The translations under genes were made by a program, and so were the position numbers. A stretch of DNA of 58,207 bases from Deltaproteobacteria bacterium (lineage in GTDB: Bacteria > Desulfobacterota > GWC2-55-46 > JAJCZF01): contig JAJCZF010000081.1 in the NCBI GenBank assembly GCA_029262535.1, positions 1 to 58,207 of the forward strand, in the 5' to 3' direction. Within the stretch, counting starts at the first letter, position 1, and every line of letters starts with the position of its first letter. Positions 36,111-45,211 of the stretch are shown here, one piece after another. Under the pieces are notes generated by a model that had not been told where the DNA came from, did no database searches, and worked only from the letters and a program-made list of their open reading frames with translations.

Positions 36111-36350
36111 TTAGTCCATATAGGCGTGTTCTTCCTCATATACATCTTCGGGCGTTAACGACATAAGCCCGCAAAAATTCTCCAGAGCTTCGCTCTTGTT
36201 GCCGGTGCTCTCTCCGAGCGGACAGGTATCGCAGAGCTGATAACGCTCGCTCTTTCTGACTTCCGGATCGAAAGGATCCCAATTAGTCTCAGTATTAAAG
36301 TCCGGGCATAGGCCAAAACCGAAATCTTCGTCCTTAAGTAACTCTCCCAT
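36111..36350 (-). CDS. small Cys-containing protein downstream of ftsZ, function unknown
   Basis: The 79-residue protein includes LCPDFNTETNWDPFDPE, LCDTCPLGESTG and a further Cys in ENFCGLM. Cys at 15, 40, 43 and 60 could bind a metal or iron-sulfur centre. I do not recognise a family. The ATG has an excellent ribosome site (GAGAGGTCAG), and the gene begins 61 bases after the ftsZ stop, so it is probably read through from the dcw cluster. The strong ribosome site argues that it is a real gene. Confidence 0.65.
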   Translation of the reverse strand: MGELLKDEDFGFGLCPDFNTETNWDPFDPEVRKSERYQLCDTCPLGESTGNKSEALENFCGLMSLTPEDVYEEEHAYMD

Positions 36351-36411
36351 CTGACCTCTCTCTCTTTATAAGGTTTTTACTTCTTCACAAAAACCCATAA
36401 CGCTAAGAATC

Positions 36412-37626
36412 TTAGTCCGCTTGCTTGCGGATAAATGTCGGTGTATCGTAGTGATCTTCGTCCATCCCGTTATATCCACCCATATTGCCCACGCGCTTTA
36501 CCTCGCCGTTAGACGGAGCCTGCATCGACGGATGCGCCGCCATGGTCGGCGTTACGACATGTTCGATAACCTGTGCCGGCGCGGGCGCGGTTGCAAGCGG
36601 CAGGTCCAGGTTCTCTACTATCTCGGCCTGTTCTATCACAGCGGAGGCCTTATATGACCTGGCCCCTTTCTCCTTGCCAAAACCGGTGGCGATTACCGTC
36701 ACGCGGACCTCGTCTTCGAGGTTTTCGTCCACCACCGCGCCGAAGATAATATTTGCGTCGTCAGCGGCCTCTTCCTGTATGAGACTTGAAGCCTCATGCA
36801 CATCATGTATCGACAGATCGGAAGAACCGGTGATATTTATAAGCACACCGAGTGCGCCCTTGATTGAGATCTCTTCAAGCAGCGGGCTGGAGATGGCCTG
36901 AAGCGCGGCCTCCTGACCCCTGTTGTCGCCCCTTGCGGAACCGGAACCCATAATGGCCTGTCCCATCTCGCCCATGATAGTGCGAATATCGGCGAAATCC
37001 ACATTGACGAGCCCCGTAACGGTAATAACATCCGAGATACCGCGAACGGCCTGATATAGAACCTCGTCGGCCTTCTTAAAAGCGTCCTGAAGCGAGGTGT
37101 TCCTGTTTGCGACCGAGAGCAGTCGCTGGTTCGGTATCGTTATGACCGTATCGACGACGTCCTTTAGTTCACGAAGGCCCTCTTCGGCCTTCTTCATCTT
37201 CTTTGCGCCCTCAAAGGCAAAGGGTTTGGTGACTACGGCGACAACGAGCGCGCCGCACTCCCTTGCTACTTCGGCTACGACCGGGGCCGCGCCGGTGCCT
37301 GTGCCTCCGCCCATGCCTCCGGTGATAAATACCATGTCGGCCCCTTGTACGGCCTCCAGTATCTGGTCTCGGTTCTCATTGGCCGCCTCTCGTCCCATCT
37401 CCGGGTTTGCGCCGGCGCCAAGCCCCTTGGTAAGGTTCACGCCGAGCTGTACCTTAACATTGGCCCTCGACGACGATAGCGCCTGACTGTCGGTATTGGC
37501 CGTTATGAACTCGACACCCTCAAGACCTGCGTCTATCATCGTATCGACCGCATTACCGCCACAGCCGCCAACTCCGACTACCTTTAGTTTCGCCCCTCTG
37601 TTGAATGCCTCAATCATCTCAATCAC
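36412..37626 (-). CDS. ftsZ: cell division protein FtsZ
   Basis: The 404-residue tubulin homologue forms the Z ring at mid-cell. Visible are [17 protein letters not shown], the nucleotide-binding [19 protein letters not shown] signature (about 103-122), the T7 loop [11 protein letters not shown] and the C-terminal conserved peptide DTPTFIRKQ that binds FtsA and ZipA-like partners. A linker of about 60 residues precedes the peptide. The start is GTG at 37626, with AAAGGAGG eight bases upstream; an ATG three codons later would be too far from it. It is the last dcw gene. A TATAAT at 37659-37664 may give it its own promoter. Confidence 0.98.
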   Translation of the reverse strand: MIEMIEAFNRGAKLKVVGVGGCGGNAVDTMIDAGLEGVEFITANTDSQALSSSRANVKVQLGVNLTKGLGAGANPEMGREAANENRDQILEAVQGADMVFITGGMGGGTGTGAAPVVAEVARECGALVVAVVTKPFAFEGAKKMKKAEEGLRELKDVVDTVITIPNQRLLSVANRNTSLQDAFKKADEVLYQAVRGISDVITVTGLVNVDFADIRTIMGEMGQAIMGSGSARGDNRGQEAALQAISSPLLEEISIKGALGVLINITGSSDLSIHDVHEASSLIQEEAADDANIIFGAVVDENLEDEVRVTVIATGFGKEKGARSYKASAVIEQAEIVENLDLPLATAPAPAQVIEHVVTPTMAAHPSMQAPSNGEVKRVGNMGGYNGMDEDHYDTPTFIRKQAD

Positions 37627-37658
37627 GGTCTTCGCCTCCTTTTTCAGTTACATTGCTA

Positions 37659-37664
37659 ATTATA
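37659..37664 (-). promoter_or_regulatory. possible -10 box of an ftsZ promoter
   Basis: A perfect TATAAT on the minus strand lies about 33 bases before the ftsZ GTG in a short AT-rich spacer after ftsA. The -35 candidate 17 bases upstream (TTAAAC) is weak. Independent ftsZ promoters are common, so this is plausible but unproven. Confidence 0.35.
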
Positions 37665-37689
37665 ATAACTCAAATAATTTCGTTTAATA

Positions 37690-38916
37690 TTAGAAAAAAT
37701 CCTTCATCAAGACCTTCATTCGCCCTGTCAGTTTATTAAAGACGTTTTCGCTTCCTCTTTGAAATTCGTTACAGGTCGCATGCTTGCTTCCGTACCTTAC
37801 AAGGCCAACCCCGGTCGAGTACATAGGCCCGTTTACCACATCGACCAGCCCGGTTACATTTATAGGAGTTCCTACCCGCACCGGAAGATTAAATACCTGT
37901 TCGGCAAGCTCGCTAATGCCCTCTATCGCGGCCGTGCCGCCAGTGAGCACTATGCCCGCGCTAATAAATCCGTCGAAACCGGCCTTCTCTATCTCGTGTT
38001 TTATAAGGTCGAAGATCTCTTCGATACGCGGCTCTACTATCTCTCCGAGCATGCGGCGCTTTACAACCCTCGGTTCGCGTCCGCCTACGCTTGGCACCTC
38101 TATAGTCTCGCCCTCATCGATCATGGCGGTAATGGCGACGCCGTGGTCCTTCTTGATCTTTTCGGCCTCGGCCGCCGGTGTGCGAAGCCCGACCGCTATA
38201 TCGTTCGTCACCTGATTACCGCCAAGTGATATTACTGTCGTATGCTTGACCGTACCGGCGTGGTAGATAGCGATATCTGTCGTGCCGCCGCCTATGTCTA
38301 TTAAAGCGACACCGAGCTCGCGTTCGTCCGGGCTAAGTATCGCTTCGCTTGACGCTATCTGCTGGAGCGCGATATCTGCGACGTCAAGCCCTGCCTTGTT
38401 GGCGCACTTTACGATATTTTGCGCGCTCGTTACGGCCGCCGTAACTATATGGACCTTTACCTCAAGCCTTATACCGTTCATACCGAGCGGCTCTACGATA
38501 CCCTCCTGGTCGTCTATAATATACTCTTGCGGTATAACGTGAATCACCTCCTGCGTCGGCGGTATGGCTACGGCCTGTGCGGCCTCGCTTACACGATCTA
38601 TGTCGGCGCTGTTTATCTCGCCGTCCTTTACCGCTATAACACCGTGGCTATTAAAGGCCCTGATATGTCCGCCCGATATACCGGCGTAGACCTTGTTTAT
38701 CTCGCACCCGGCCATAAGCTCGGCCTCTTTTATCGACCTCTTGATTGATTCGACCGTCGACTCGATATTTATGACAACGCCCTTTCTAAGCCCCCTTGAA
38801 GGGTAGTTGCCAATGCCCGTTATCTCAAGCCCCTCTTCAGTGAGCTCGCCCACCACCGTGCATATCTTGGTAGTGCCGATATCGAGGCCGACGATGATAT
38901 TACCCTTTTTTCCCAT
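37690..38916 (-). CDS. ftsA: cell division protein FtsA
   Basis: The 408-residue actin-like protein shows IVGLDIGTTKICTVVGEL (phosphate 1), the 1C subdomain with VYAGISGGHIRAFNSHGV, ALIDIGGGTTDIAIYHAG (phosphate 2) and IVLTGGTAAIEGI. A C-terminal basic amphipathic tail (FNKLTGRMKVLMKDFF) fits its membrane-targeting helix. It tethers FtsZ filaments to the inner membrane and recruits later division proteins. The ATG overlaps the ftsQ end by 17 bases, indicating coupled translation, and ftsZ follows after 63 bases. Confidence 0.97.
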   Translation of the reverse strand: MGKKGNIIVGLDIGTTKICTVVGELTEEGLEITGIGNYPSRGLRKGVVINIESTVESIKRSIKEAELMAGCEINKVYAGISGGHIRAFNSHGVIAVKDGEINSADIDRVSEAAQAVAIPPTQEVIHVIPQEYIIDDQEGIVEPLGMNGIRLEVKVHIVTAAVTSAQNIVKCANKAGLDVADIALQQIASSEAILSPDERELGVALIDIGGGTTDIAIYHAGTVKHTTVISLGGNQVTNDIAVGLRTPAAEAEKIKKDHGVAITAMIDEGETIEVPSVGGREPRVVKRRMLGEIVEPRIEEIFDLIKHEIEKAGFDGFISAGIVLTGGTAAIEGISELAEQVFNLPVRVGTPINVTGLVDVVNGPMYSTGVGLVRYGSKHATCNEFQRGSENVFNKLTGRMKVLMKDFF

Positions 38917-39742
38917 TTTTCCTCACTTTCGCTTTCGCGGAACGGAGATGCCTAACCACAACGCCGCGCTCTCCCGTTAAATTAACAACAGCCATATCTT
39001 TTAAAGAGCCGCCGGCCTTTACAACTCGCTCAAGCTTTTTAAGTCTCTTCTCAAAGTCTTCTTTTCCAAGCTCTATACGCACACCGTCCAAGAGTGTATA
39101 GAGAGAGTATCCGTGTACCGGGTCTACATGTATCTCCGATATCTCACTAATCGTCATGCCCTCTCTTCCGGCAAGGAAACCTACAAAATCCCGATGGGCT
39201 TTTGCCACTTCGTAACCCTCATCCGGGCCTCCCTCGGTCTCAAGGCCGGTTATTACCGGCAGGTCGAGTGAGTCTTCAGGCGAATATTTCTTAAAGATCT
39301 CTCCAGTCAGGCTAACCACATATAGCGCGTCAAGGCTCACCAGGCAGAGGGCCTTCATCTCCGTTACCTCTATATCGACTGTGGAGGGCAGATGTCTAGT
39401 TACCTTGACGCTCTTTACCCACGGGTGGGCTTCTATCTTCTCAACCGCGCCGCTTATATCGAGCGCAAGGATATTATCTCCCTTAATTATATCCGAGAGC
39501 GCAAGGATATCGTCGCTACCAACGCGCTCCAGGCCGCGTACCTCGACAGTTTCTATCTCAAGATGTTCGGTCGTCTGTAGAGTGCTGTAAAGTCGCATAA
39601 CCCCAAAGGCGAGAGCCGGAACGACAATGATAAGCGCCAGAACCTTTAGCGTAATCTTAAAGGCCTTGCGCACCCTCTGCTTTAGGCTTACCGGGTTTCT
39701 CTTCTTATTGGACTTCATCTTTTTATTATTACGTTTTGCCAT
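38900..39742 (-). CDS. ftsQ: cell division protein FtsQ
   Basis: The 280-residue bitopic protein has a very basic cytoplasmic N-terminus (KRNNKKMKSNKKRNPVSLKQ), one transmembrane helix (about 32-52, TLKVLALIIVVPALAFGVM), a POTRA domain with VRGLERVGSDDILAL and HPWVKSVKVTRHLPSTVDIEV, and the FtsQ-type beta domain after it. It links early and late divisome proteins in the periplasm by binding FtsB and FtsL. Position between ddl and ftsA is typical. It starts 14 bases after ddl and overlaps ftsA by 17 bases. Confidence 0.93.
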   Translation of the reverse strand: MAKRNNKKMKSNKKRNPVSLKQRVRKAFKITLKVLALIIVVPALAFGVMRLYSTLQTTEHLEIETVEVRGLERVGSDDILALSDIIKGDNILALDISGAVEKIEAHPWVKSVKVTRHLPSTVDIEVTEMKALCLVSLDALYVVSLTGEIFKKYSPEDSLDLPVITGLETEGGPDEGYEVAKAHRDFVGFLAGREGMTISEISEIHVDPVHGYSLYTLLDGVRIELGKEDFEKRLKKLERVVKAGGSLKDMAVVNLTGERGVVVRHLRSAKAKVRKNGKKG

Positions 39743-39756
39743 AATTTTAAAAGTTC

Positions 39757-40692
39757 CTAGCCCAACCGCGCCTCTTTAATAACTTCTTCGACCAGTGTCG
39801 AGTAGTCTATACCCGCTGCATTTGCCGCCATTGGCAAAAGGCTTGTCTCGGTCATGCCCGGTATGGTATTGATCTCCAGCACGTAAGGCACGCCGTCACG
39901 GTCTATTATTATGTCCACTCTTGCTGCCCCCCTGCATCCGAGAGCCCCGTATGCCGCAAGCGCCGTCTCCTGCGCCTTTGCCGTAAGGCGCGCTCCAAGC
40001 CTTGCTGGCACTATGAAGTCAACGCTGCCTGCCGTGTACTTTGCCTTAAAATCATAAAAACCCTCATGCGGTATTATCTCTACTATCGGAAGAGGCGCGC
40101 CATTGAGTATCGATACCGTCACTTCCCTTCCTTTTACAAAACTCTCTATCAAGACCGTATCCGAATATGTCGCGGCCTCTTCTATTGCCGCCTTTAGCCC
40201 GGCCTTCTTTTCGACTATCGTCACGCCTATGGTCGAGCCCTCACCAGAGGGTTTTACAACATATGGAAGGCTCATCTTGGGCGCAAGCCTTACCGGTCCT
40301 AACTCTTTACCCGTACTCTTTACGACCGCAAAGCGCGGCGTAGGGATCCCCCTTGACTCAAGAACTCTCTTTGAAAGCGCCTTGTCCATACATAACGCGC
40401 TCGAAAGAAGCCCTGAGCCCGTATACGGTATTGCCATAAGCTCAAGCAGGCCCTGAACCGTGCCGTCCTCGCCGGGACAACCGTGGAGCGCGATAAAGAC
40501 CGCATCCGCGCCCGCTCTCTTTACCCTCTCGCAGAGGTTCTTATCGGCGTCTATGGCGCGAGTCGTATAACCCTTTTCCTTAAGGGCCCGTGCGACGGCC
40601 TTGCCCGTCCTGAGCGATATCTCGCGCTCCGAGGAGGTGCCGCCCATCAGGACGGCTATATGTCCCTTACTACCTCTTCTCTTTTCAGTCAT
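39757..40692 (-). CDS. ddl: D-alanine-D-alanine ligase
   Basis: The 311-residue ATP-grasp enzyme shows VLMGGTSSEREISLRTG, the DdlB-type core (LHGCPGEDGTVQGLLELM, YTGSGLLSSALCMDK) and the C-terminal VLEINTIPGMTETSLLP with Mg and substrate ligands. It joins two D-alanines for addition by MurF. Start ATG at 40692 overlaps the murB stop as ATGA. No VanA-type lactate-binding change can be judged from sequence by eye. Confidence 0.96.
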   Translation of the reverse strand: MTEKRRGSKGHIAVLMGGTSSEREISLRTGKAVARALKEKGYTTRAIDADKNLCERVKRAGADAVFIALHGCPGEDGTVQGLLELMAIPYTGSGLLSSALCMDKALSKRVLESRGIPTPRFAVVKSTGKELGPVRLAPKMSLPYVVKPSGEGSTIGVTIVEKKAGLKAAIEEAATYSDTVLIESFVKGREVTVSILNGAPLPIVEIIPHEGFYDFKAKYTAGSVDFIVPARLGARLTAKAQETALAAYGALGCRGAARVDIIIDRDGVPYVLEINTIPGMTETSLLPMAANAAGIDYSTLVEEVIKEARLG

Positions 40693-41618
40693 AGACCGGC
40701 GTCCTCGCCAATTACTTTTATCTCCGGCTCAAGGACTATGCCGTTCTTTGAAAATACCGCGTCCCTTATCTGCGCCATCAGGGAGAGCACCTCTATGGCC
40801 GTTGCCTCTCCGCTATTAACTATGTAGTTTGCGTGGGCCTCGCTTACAAGCGCACCGCCGACCTGCTTACCCTTAAAGCCGACCTCTTCGATGAGGCGAC
40901 CGGCGTTATGCCCTTCCGGGTTCTTGAAGATCGAACCCGCGTTTGGAAACTTTATCGGCCCCTTTGCCATACGGCGGGCCTTAAAATCATCCATCGTCGT
41001 CTTTATTTCTTGCCTATCGCCACTTTTCAGCACAAAGTGGACCCTCGTAACGATAAGGCCTTCGGCTAATTTAGAGGATCTGTAACCGAAACCGATATCG
41101 TTCTTTGCGACGATTCCCTTCTTGCCCTTTCGGTCAACCACCTCGATCATCTCTACTATATCGCTCAACTCCGAACCGTAGGCCCCGGCATTCATTACTA
41201 TCCCGCCGCCGAGCATACCCGGTATGCCGCAGGCAAACTCAAGCCCGGTCAGCCCGCGCCCAGCCGCCTCTTTAGATAATGCCGCAAGCGTTAGACCAGA
41301 GCCGGCAGTTACCTTGGTCGTTCCTTCCCCGGTCTCCTGCCATGAGACCTCCTTAAAGTTCGCATCCATATTAATTACGATTCCCTTAATACCACCCTCT
41401 CTTACGAGCAGGTTCGTTCCGCCGCCAAGCACGAAAACAGGAAACTTTTTACTATAGGCAAACTTTAAAAGCTCCTTCAGGTCGGCGGCGTCCTCGGGAA
41501 ACGCCATAACCTCAGCCGGACCGCCGATCTTCAGGGAGGTATAGTCCCTCATCTCCACCTCGAAGAGGACGCGACCCTTAAAGCTGTCTACAAAGAATAA
41601 CTGCATCTGGTCCGTCAC
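40689..41618 (-). CDS. murB: UDP-N-acetylenolpyruvoylglucosamine reductase
   Basis: The 309-residue FAD enzyme shows the FAD-binding region (MRDYTSLKIGGPAEV, VLGGGTNLLVREGG), GLEFACGIPGMLGGGIVMNAGAYG and the Ser in NAGSIFKNP that serves as proton donor, followed by KGKQVGGALVSEAHANYIVN. It makes UDP-MurNAc with NADPH. The layout with AGSIFKNP fits the type II MurB group. The start is GTG at 41618, overlapping the murC stop as GTGA. Confidence 0.95.
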   Translation of the reverse strand: MTDQMQLFFVDSFKGRVLFEVEMRDYTSLKIGGPAEVMAFPEDAADLKELLKFAYSKKFPVFVLGGGTNLLVREGGIKGIVINMDANFKEVSWQETGEGTTKVTAGSGLTLAALSKEAAGRGLTGLEFACGIPGMLGGGIVMNAGAYGSELSDIVEMIEVVDRKGKKGIVAKNDIGFGYRSSKLAEGLIVTRVHFVLKSGDRQEIKTTMDDFKARRMAKGPIKFPNAGSIFKNPEGHNAGRLIEEVGFKGKQVGGALVSEAHANYIVNSGEATAIEVLSLMAQIRDAVFSKNGIVLEPEIKVIGEDAGL

Positions 41619-43015
41619 TGGCCGCCCACCGCTTCTTTCTCCAGCTCGGCAAGCATAGCGTAGAACTCGTCGGCCACCGTATTTATCGATCCAGCGCCAA
41701 GTGTTAAGACCATATCGCCTTCTGAAGCGACATCCATCAATGTCGTGGCGACATCTTTAAGTTCCGGCACGTAGATAATATCCCTGTGGCCGTGTCCTCT
41801 TATTTCGTTATATAAACGCTCGCCCGTTATACCCTCTATCGGCTCTTCACCGGCGGCGTAAATCTCTGTTAATATTACGGTATCAGCGTCATTAAAAGCG
41901 GAGCTGAACTCTTCAAGCTGATCCTCGGTCCTCGAATACCTGTGCGGCTGAAAGGCTACTATCGTCTTCTTGCTCCATCCGTCTTTTGCGGCCTTCAAGA
42001 CGGCCTTTACCTCGACCGGATGGTGTCCGTAGTCGTCAACGACCATAATGCCAGATGCCGTGCCCTTGACCTCGAACCTCCTGCCGACACCTCTGAAATC
42101 TTCGAGCGCCGCACATATCTGATCGAACTCAACATCGAGATCGAGCGCCACGGCTACCGCAGCAAGCGAGTTATATACATTATAAAGACCCGGAAGGTTG
42201 AGCCTTACCTTACCCAACAGTTTGCCTGCGACGACCACGTCGAAGGTTGAATAGACGCCGTGATGTTCGACATTTTCGGCATGTACGTCGGCCTGCGCCG
42301 TAAGTCCGTAAGAGACTATACGTCTCGATATATCGGGCACAAGCCCCTGTAAGACAGGGTGGTCAAGACATATAACCGCACAGCCGTAAAAGGGAACCTT
42401 ATTTATAAAATCGAGATAAAAGCTCTTAACCTCTTCAAAGTCCGCGTAGTGATCCATATGTTCACGGTCTATATTGGTTACGACCGCAAGCGTCGGCGTC
42501 AGTTTTATAAAAGAACCGTCGCTCTCGTCGGCCTCGGCCACAAGGAACTCTCCGGTGCCGAGACGCGCGTTGGCCCCCAGACTGTTGATCTTTCCTCCGG
42601 TAACGATGGTCGGGTCTATGCCGGCGTGTCCAAGCACGGCGGCTATGAGCGATGTCGTAGTTGTCTTTCCGTGGGTGCCGGCGACAACGATACCGTACTT
42701 CAACCTCATAAGTTCGGCAAGCATCTCGGCTCTCGGTATGACAGGTATCTGCCTTAAACCTGCCTCTACCATCTCAGGGTTTTCACAACTTACCGCCGAC
42801 GAATATACGACACAGTTCGAGTCTGCGACATTCTCGCTTGCGTGGCCGATTGTGACCTCCGCGCCGAGTTGCCGTAGCCTTTGTACTACGGGCGACTCAC
42901 GCAGGTCGGAGCCGGTGACTTTATAGCCCATATTCACAAGGACCTCGGCGATGCCGCTCATGCCCGCGCCGCCGATGCCTATGAAATGAATCTTTTTTAT
43001 TCTATTTCTATACAT
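41615..43015 (-). CDS. murC: UDP-N-acetylmuramate-L-alanine ligase
   Basis: The 466-residue Mur ligase shows FIGIGGAGMSGIAEVL at the N-terminus, the ATP site VAGTHGKTTTTSLIAAVL (about 110-127), LVAEADESDGSF, NIDREHMDHY and FQPHRYSRTEDQ. It adds the first residue, L-Ala, to UDP-MurNAc in the cytoplasm. It starts two bases after the murG stop and its own stop overlaps murB, so translation is coupled. Length and motif order are normal. Confidence 0.97.
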   Translation of the reverse strand: MYRNRIKKIHFIGIGGAGMSGIAEVLVNMGYKVTGSDLRESPVVQRLRQLGAEVTIGHASENVADSNCVVYSSAVSCENPEMVEAGLRQIPVIPRAEMLAELMRLKYGIVVAGTHGKTTTTSLIAAVLGHAGIDPTIVTGGKINSLGANARLGTGEFLVAEADESDGSFIKLTPTLAVVTNIDREHMDHYADFEEVKSFYLDFINKVPFYGCAVICLDHPVLQGLVPDISRRIVSYGLTAQADVHAENVEHHGVYSTFDVVVAGKLLGKVRLNLPGLYNVYNSLAAVAVALDLDVEFDQICAALEDFRGVGRRFEVKGTASGIMVVDDYGHHPVEVKAVLKAAKDGWSKKTIVAFQPHRYSRTEDQLEEFSSAFNDADTVILTEIYAAGEEPIEGITGERLYNEIRGHGHRDIIYVPELKDVATTLMDVASEGDMVLTLGAGSINTVADEFYAMLAELEKEAVGGQ

Positions 43016-43017
43016 TT

Positions 43018-44097
43018 TTATATACTTAAATAATCATCCACTATGGCCTTAGCCGCCCCCGGCCTTCCTAACCCGACAACACTTTCGCGTACCTTTTCCA
43101 ACTTCTTAACGTCCTCGTAAAAAGCCCTGATCGTTCCGGCCAGCTGGCTACCGGTCAGGGTATCTTGGCTTATCATTACCGCCGCGCCCTTTGCCTCCAG
43201 CGCTGCGGCGTTTATCCTCTGGTGGTCGGCCGCCGCAAAGGGATACGGTATTAATATCGACGGTATGCCAAGCGCCGTAATCTCGGCAATGGTCGTTGCG
43301 CCGGCGCGGCATACTACCAGGTCAGCCTCCGCGTAGGCGCTTCCCATATCCTCTATAAAACTCTTAAGCTCTACCTTGAGCCCCTTTCTTTCATATGCCT
43401 CGGATGCCATCGTATAACCCTCCGGGCCGCTCTGATGAATGACCCTCAGATTCGGCCATATATCCGATAAATATTCCACGGCGTCGATAAAGGCCGCATT
43501 TATTGCCGTCGCCCCCTGAGAGCCGCCAAAAACGAATACCGTAAATGGCTTATTAGCTTTCTCTATCGCCTTTTGCTCTCTGTAGGCGTTAAGTAAAGTA
43601 CGCCTTATCGGTGTTCCGGTTACTCTTATCTTTTCTTTGGGCAGAGACTTCCCTGCCTCTTCAAAGGCCAGGTATATCCTGTCAACGAAACGCCCCAAGT
43701 GGCGATTGGTCGCGCCCGGTATCAGGTTCTGTTCAAGTATCGCCGTCTTTATACCCAGTATCTTTCCGGCCATTACCACGGGGCCGGAGACGTAACCGCC
43801 ACTGCCGAGAATCGCGTCCGGCTTAAAACGCCTTAAAAGGGCCATCGACTTTAATGTCGCCATCGTTGCCCGCACAAATGCCCTGATCTTCGACAGTCCG
43901 CTCTTATTCTTTATCGCCTCAACGCCTATCAATTCAAAAGGATAGTCGTAGCTCTTTAAAACCTTTGCCTCTATACCGCCGCGCGCCCCTATAAAGAGTA
44001 TCTCTACAGAATCGTCTTGCGACATAACCTCGTCGGCTATAGCAAGGGCCGGAAAGAGATGGCCGCCCGTGCCGCCACCGGCTAGGACAAGTCTCAC
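43018..44097 (-). CDS. murG: MurG, lipid II synthase glycosyltransferase
   Basis: The 359-residue GT28 enzyme shows the N-terminal glycine loop AGGGTGGHLFPALAIAD, the middle block GSGGYVSGPVVMAGKILG and the C-terminal UDP-GlcNAc site (FGGSQGATAINAAF, VCRAGATTIAEITALG, IPYPFAAADHQRINA). It adds GlcNAc to lipid I on the inner face of the membrane to give lipid II. The start is GTG at 44097, ten bases after ftsW, and only two bases separate it from murC. Confidence 0.97.
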   Translation of the reverse strand: MRLVLAGGGTGGHLFPALAIADEVMSQDDSVEILFIGARGGIEAKVLKSYDYPFELIGVEAIKNKSGLSKIRAFVRATMATLKSMALLRRFKPDAILGSGGYVSGPVVMAGKILGIKTAILEQNLIPGATNRHLGRFVDRIYLAFEEAGKSLPKEKIRVTGTPIRRTLLNAYREQKAIEKANKPFTVFVFGGSQGATAINAAFIDAVEYLSDIWPNLRVIHQSGPEGYTMASEAYERKGLKVELKSFIEDMGSAYAEADLVVCRAGATTIAEITALGIPSILIPYPFAAADHQRINAAALEAKGAAVMISQDTLTGSQLAGTIRAFYEDVKKLEKVRESVVGLGRPGAAKAIVDDYLSI

Positions 44098-44107
44098 TAT
44101 CTACCCC

Positions 44108-45211
44108 CTACTGCTCATTGCTCTTTGTATAAATACTTAAGAGTATGCCCGCCGCTATCATATTCATAAGAAGCGACGAGCCGCCGTAACTTATAAATGG
44201 AAGCGCAAGCCCCTTGGGAGGAAGCACCCCCATCACCACAGCCATATTGGTCGCGGCCTGCAAGACCACTAAGAAAGTCAGACCCAAGGCCAGGTAAGTA
44301 CCGAAGAGATCCTTCGCCCTTAAGGCCACCGATGTGCCCGCAATAAGAAAGAGGACGTAAAGCACGATGACGGCTCCGACACCTATCAGCCCAAGTTCCT
44401 CTCCGATAACGGAAAGAATAAAATCCGTATGCGCCTCGGGAAGGTAAAATAACTTCTGCCTTCCAGCCCCAAGCCCGACACCAAAGACGCCGCCGTTGCC
44501 AAATGCCAGAAAGGATTGAATCATCTGAAAACCTGAACCGCTCGGGTCCTTCCAGGGGTTCAGGAATATCTCAACCCTCTTGGACATATAAGGCACGGTC
44601 GTTATTAATATATACAAAAGCGACGACCCAATAGCCGTTACTCCAAGGATATACCTGAGCCTCACTCCCGCTATAAAGGCCATTATCATTACTATCGCCG
44701 AGAGCGTTACGGCCGTTCCGAGGTCTGGCTCTATAAGAATAAGCCCGATAATAATGCCCGGTATAAGCATTAGCGGCAGAAAACCGGCCGTAAACTCCTT
44801 GATCCTCTCCTGCTTGGACGAGAGGGCGTAGGCTAGAAATATGACAACCGATACCTTGGCCGCCTCAGACGGCTGGAATGTCATCAATCCAAGATCTATC
44901 CAACGTCTCGACCCGCCCGCCTTTATACCTATGCCCGATACGAATATGAGCGTAAGCATAATCATCGATAAGATAAGAAGCGGATATGCGGCCTTACGGT
45001 AGATCTTATAATCCACCTTCATAGCGACGTAGAAGGCCCCTAGTCCGAGTATAAAGAAGAAGACCTGTTTCTTTAAGAAGAAGAACTCGTCGCCGTGTTT
45101 TGAGATGGCAAAGACATTGCTGGTCGAATATACCATCAGGAGCCCCATCGCTATAAGGAGCAGCGTTGAGAGCATAATCACCCTGTCGCTATATGCGGCC
45201 TTTAATGTCAT
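44108..45211 (-). CDS. ftsW: FtsW, septal peptidoglycan polymerase (SEDS)
   Basis: The 367-residue polytopic protein has about ten membrane helices and SEDS blocks: GRWID-like GSRRWIDLGLMTFQPSEAAK, LIEPDLGTAVTL, the LGAGRQKLFYLPEAHTDFI and GEELGLIGVGAVI loops, and FISYGGSSLLMNMIAAG near the end. SEDS proteins polymerise lipid II with a partner class B PBP, here FtsI at 51241-53187. It overlaps the murD stop as ATGA and is 10 bases from murG, the usual arrangement. Confidence 0.95.
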   Translation of the reverse strand: MTLKAAYSDRVIMLSTLLLIAMGLLMVYSTSNVFAISKHGDEFFFLKKQVFFFILGLGAFYVAMKVDYKIYRKAAYPLLILSMIMLTLIFVSGIGIKAGGSRRWIDLGLMTFQPSEAAKVSVVIFLAYALSSKQERIKEFTAGFLPLMLIPGIIIGLILIEPDLGTAVTLSAIVMIMAFIAGVRLRYILGVTAIGSSLLYILITTVPYMSKRVEIFLNPWKDPSGSGFQMIQSFLAFGNGGVFGVGLGAGRQKLFYLPEAHTDFILSVIGEELGLIGVGAVIVLYVLFLIAGTSVALRAKDLFGTYLALGLTFLVVLQAATNMAVVMGVLPPKGLALPFISYGGSSLLMNMIAAGILLSIYTKSNEQ

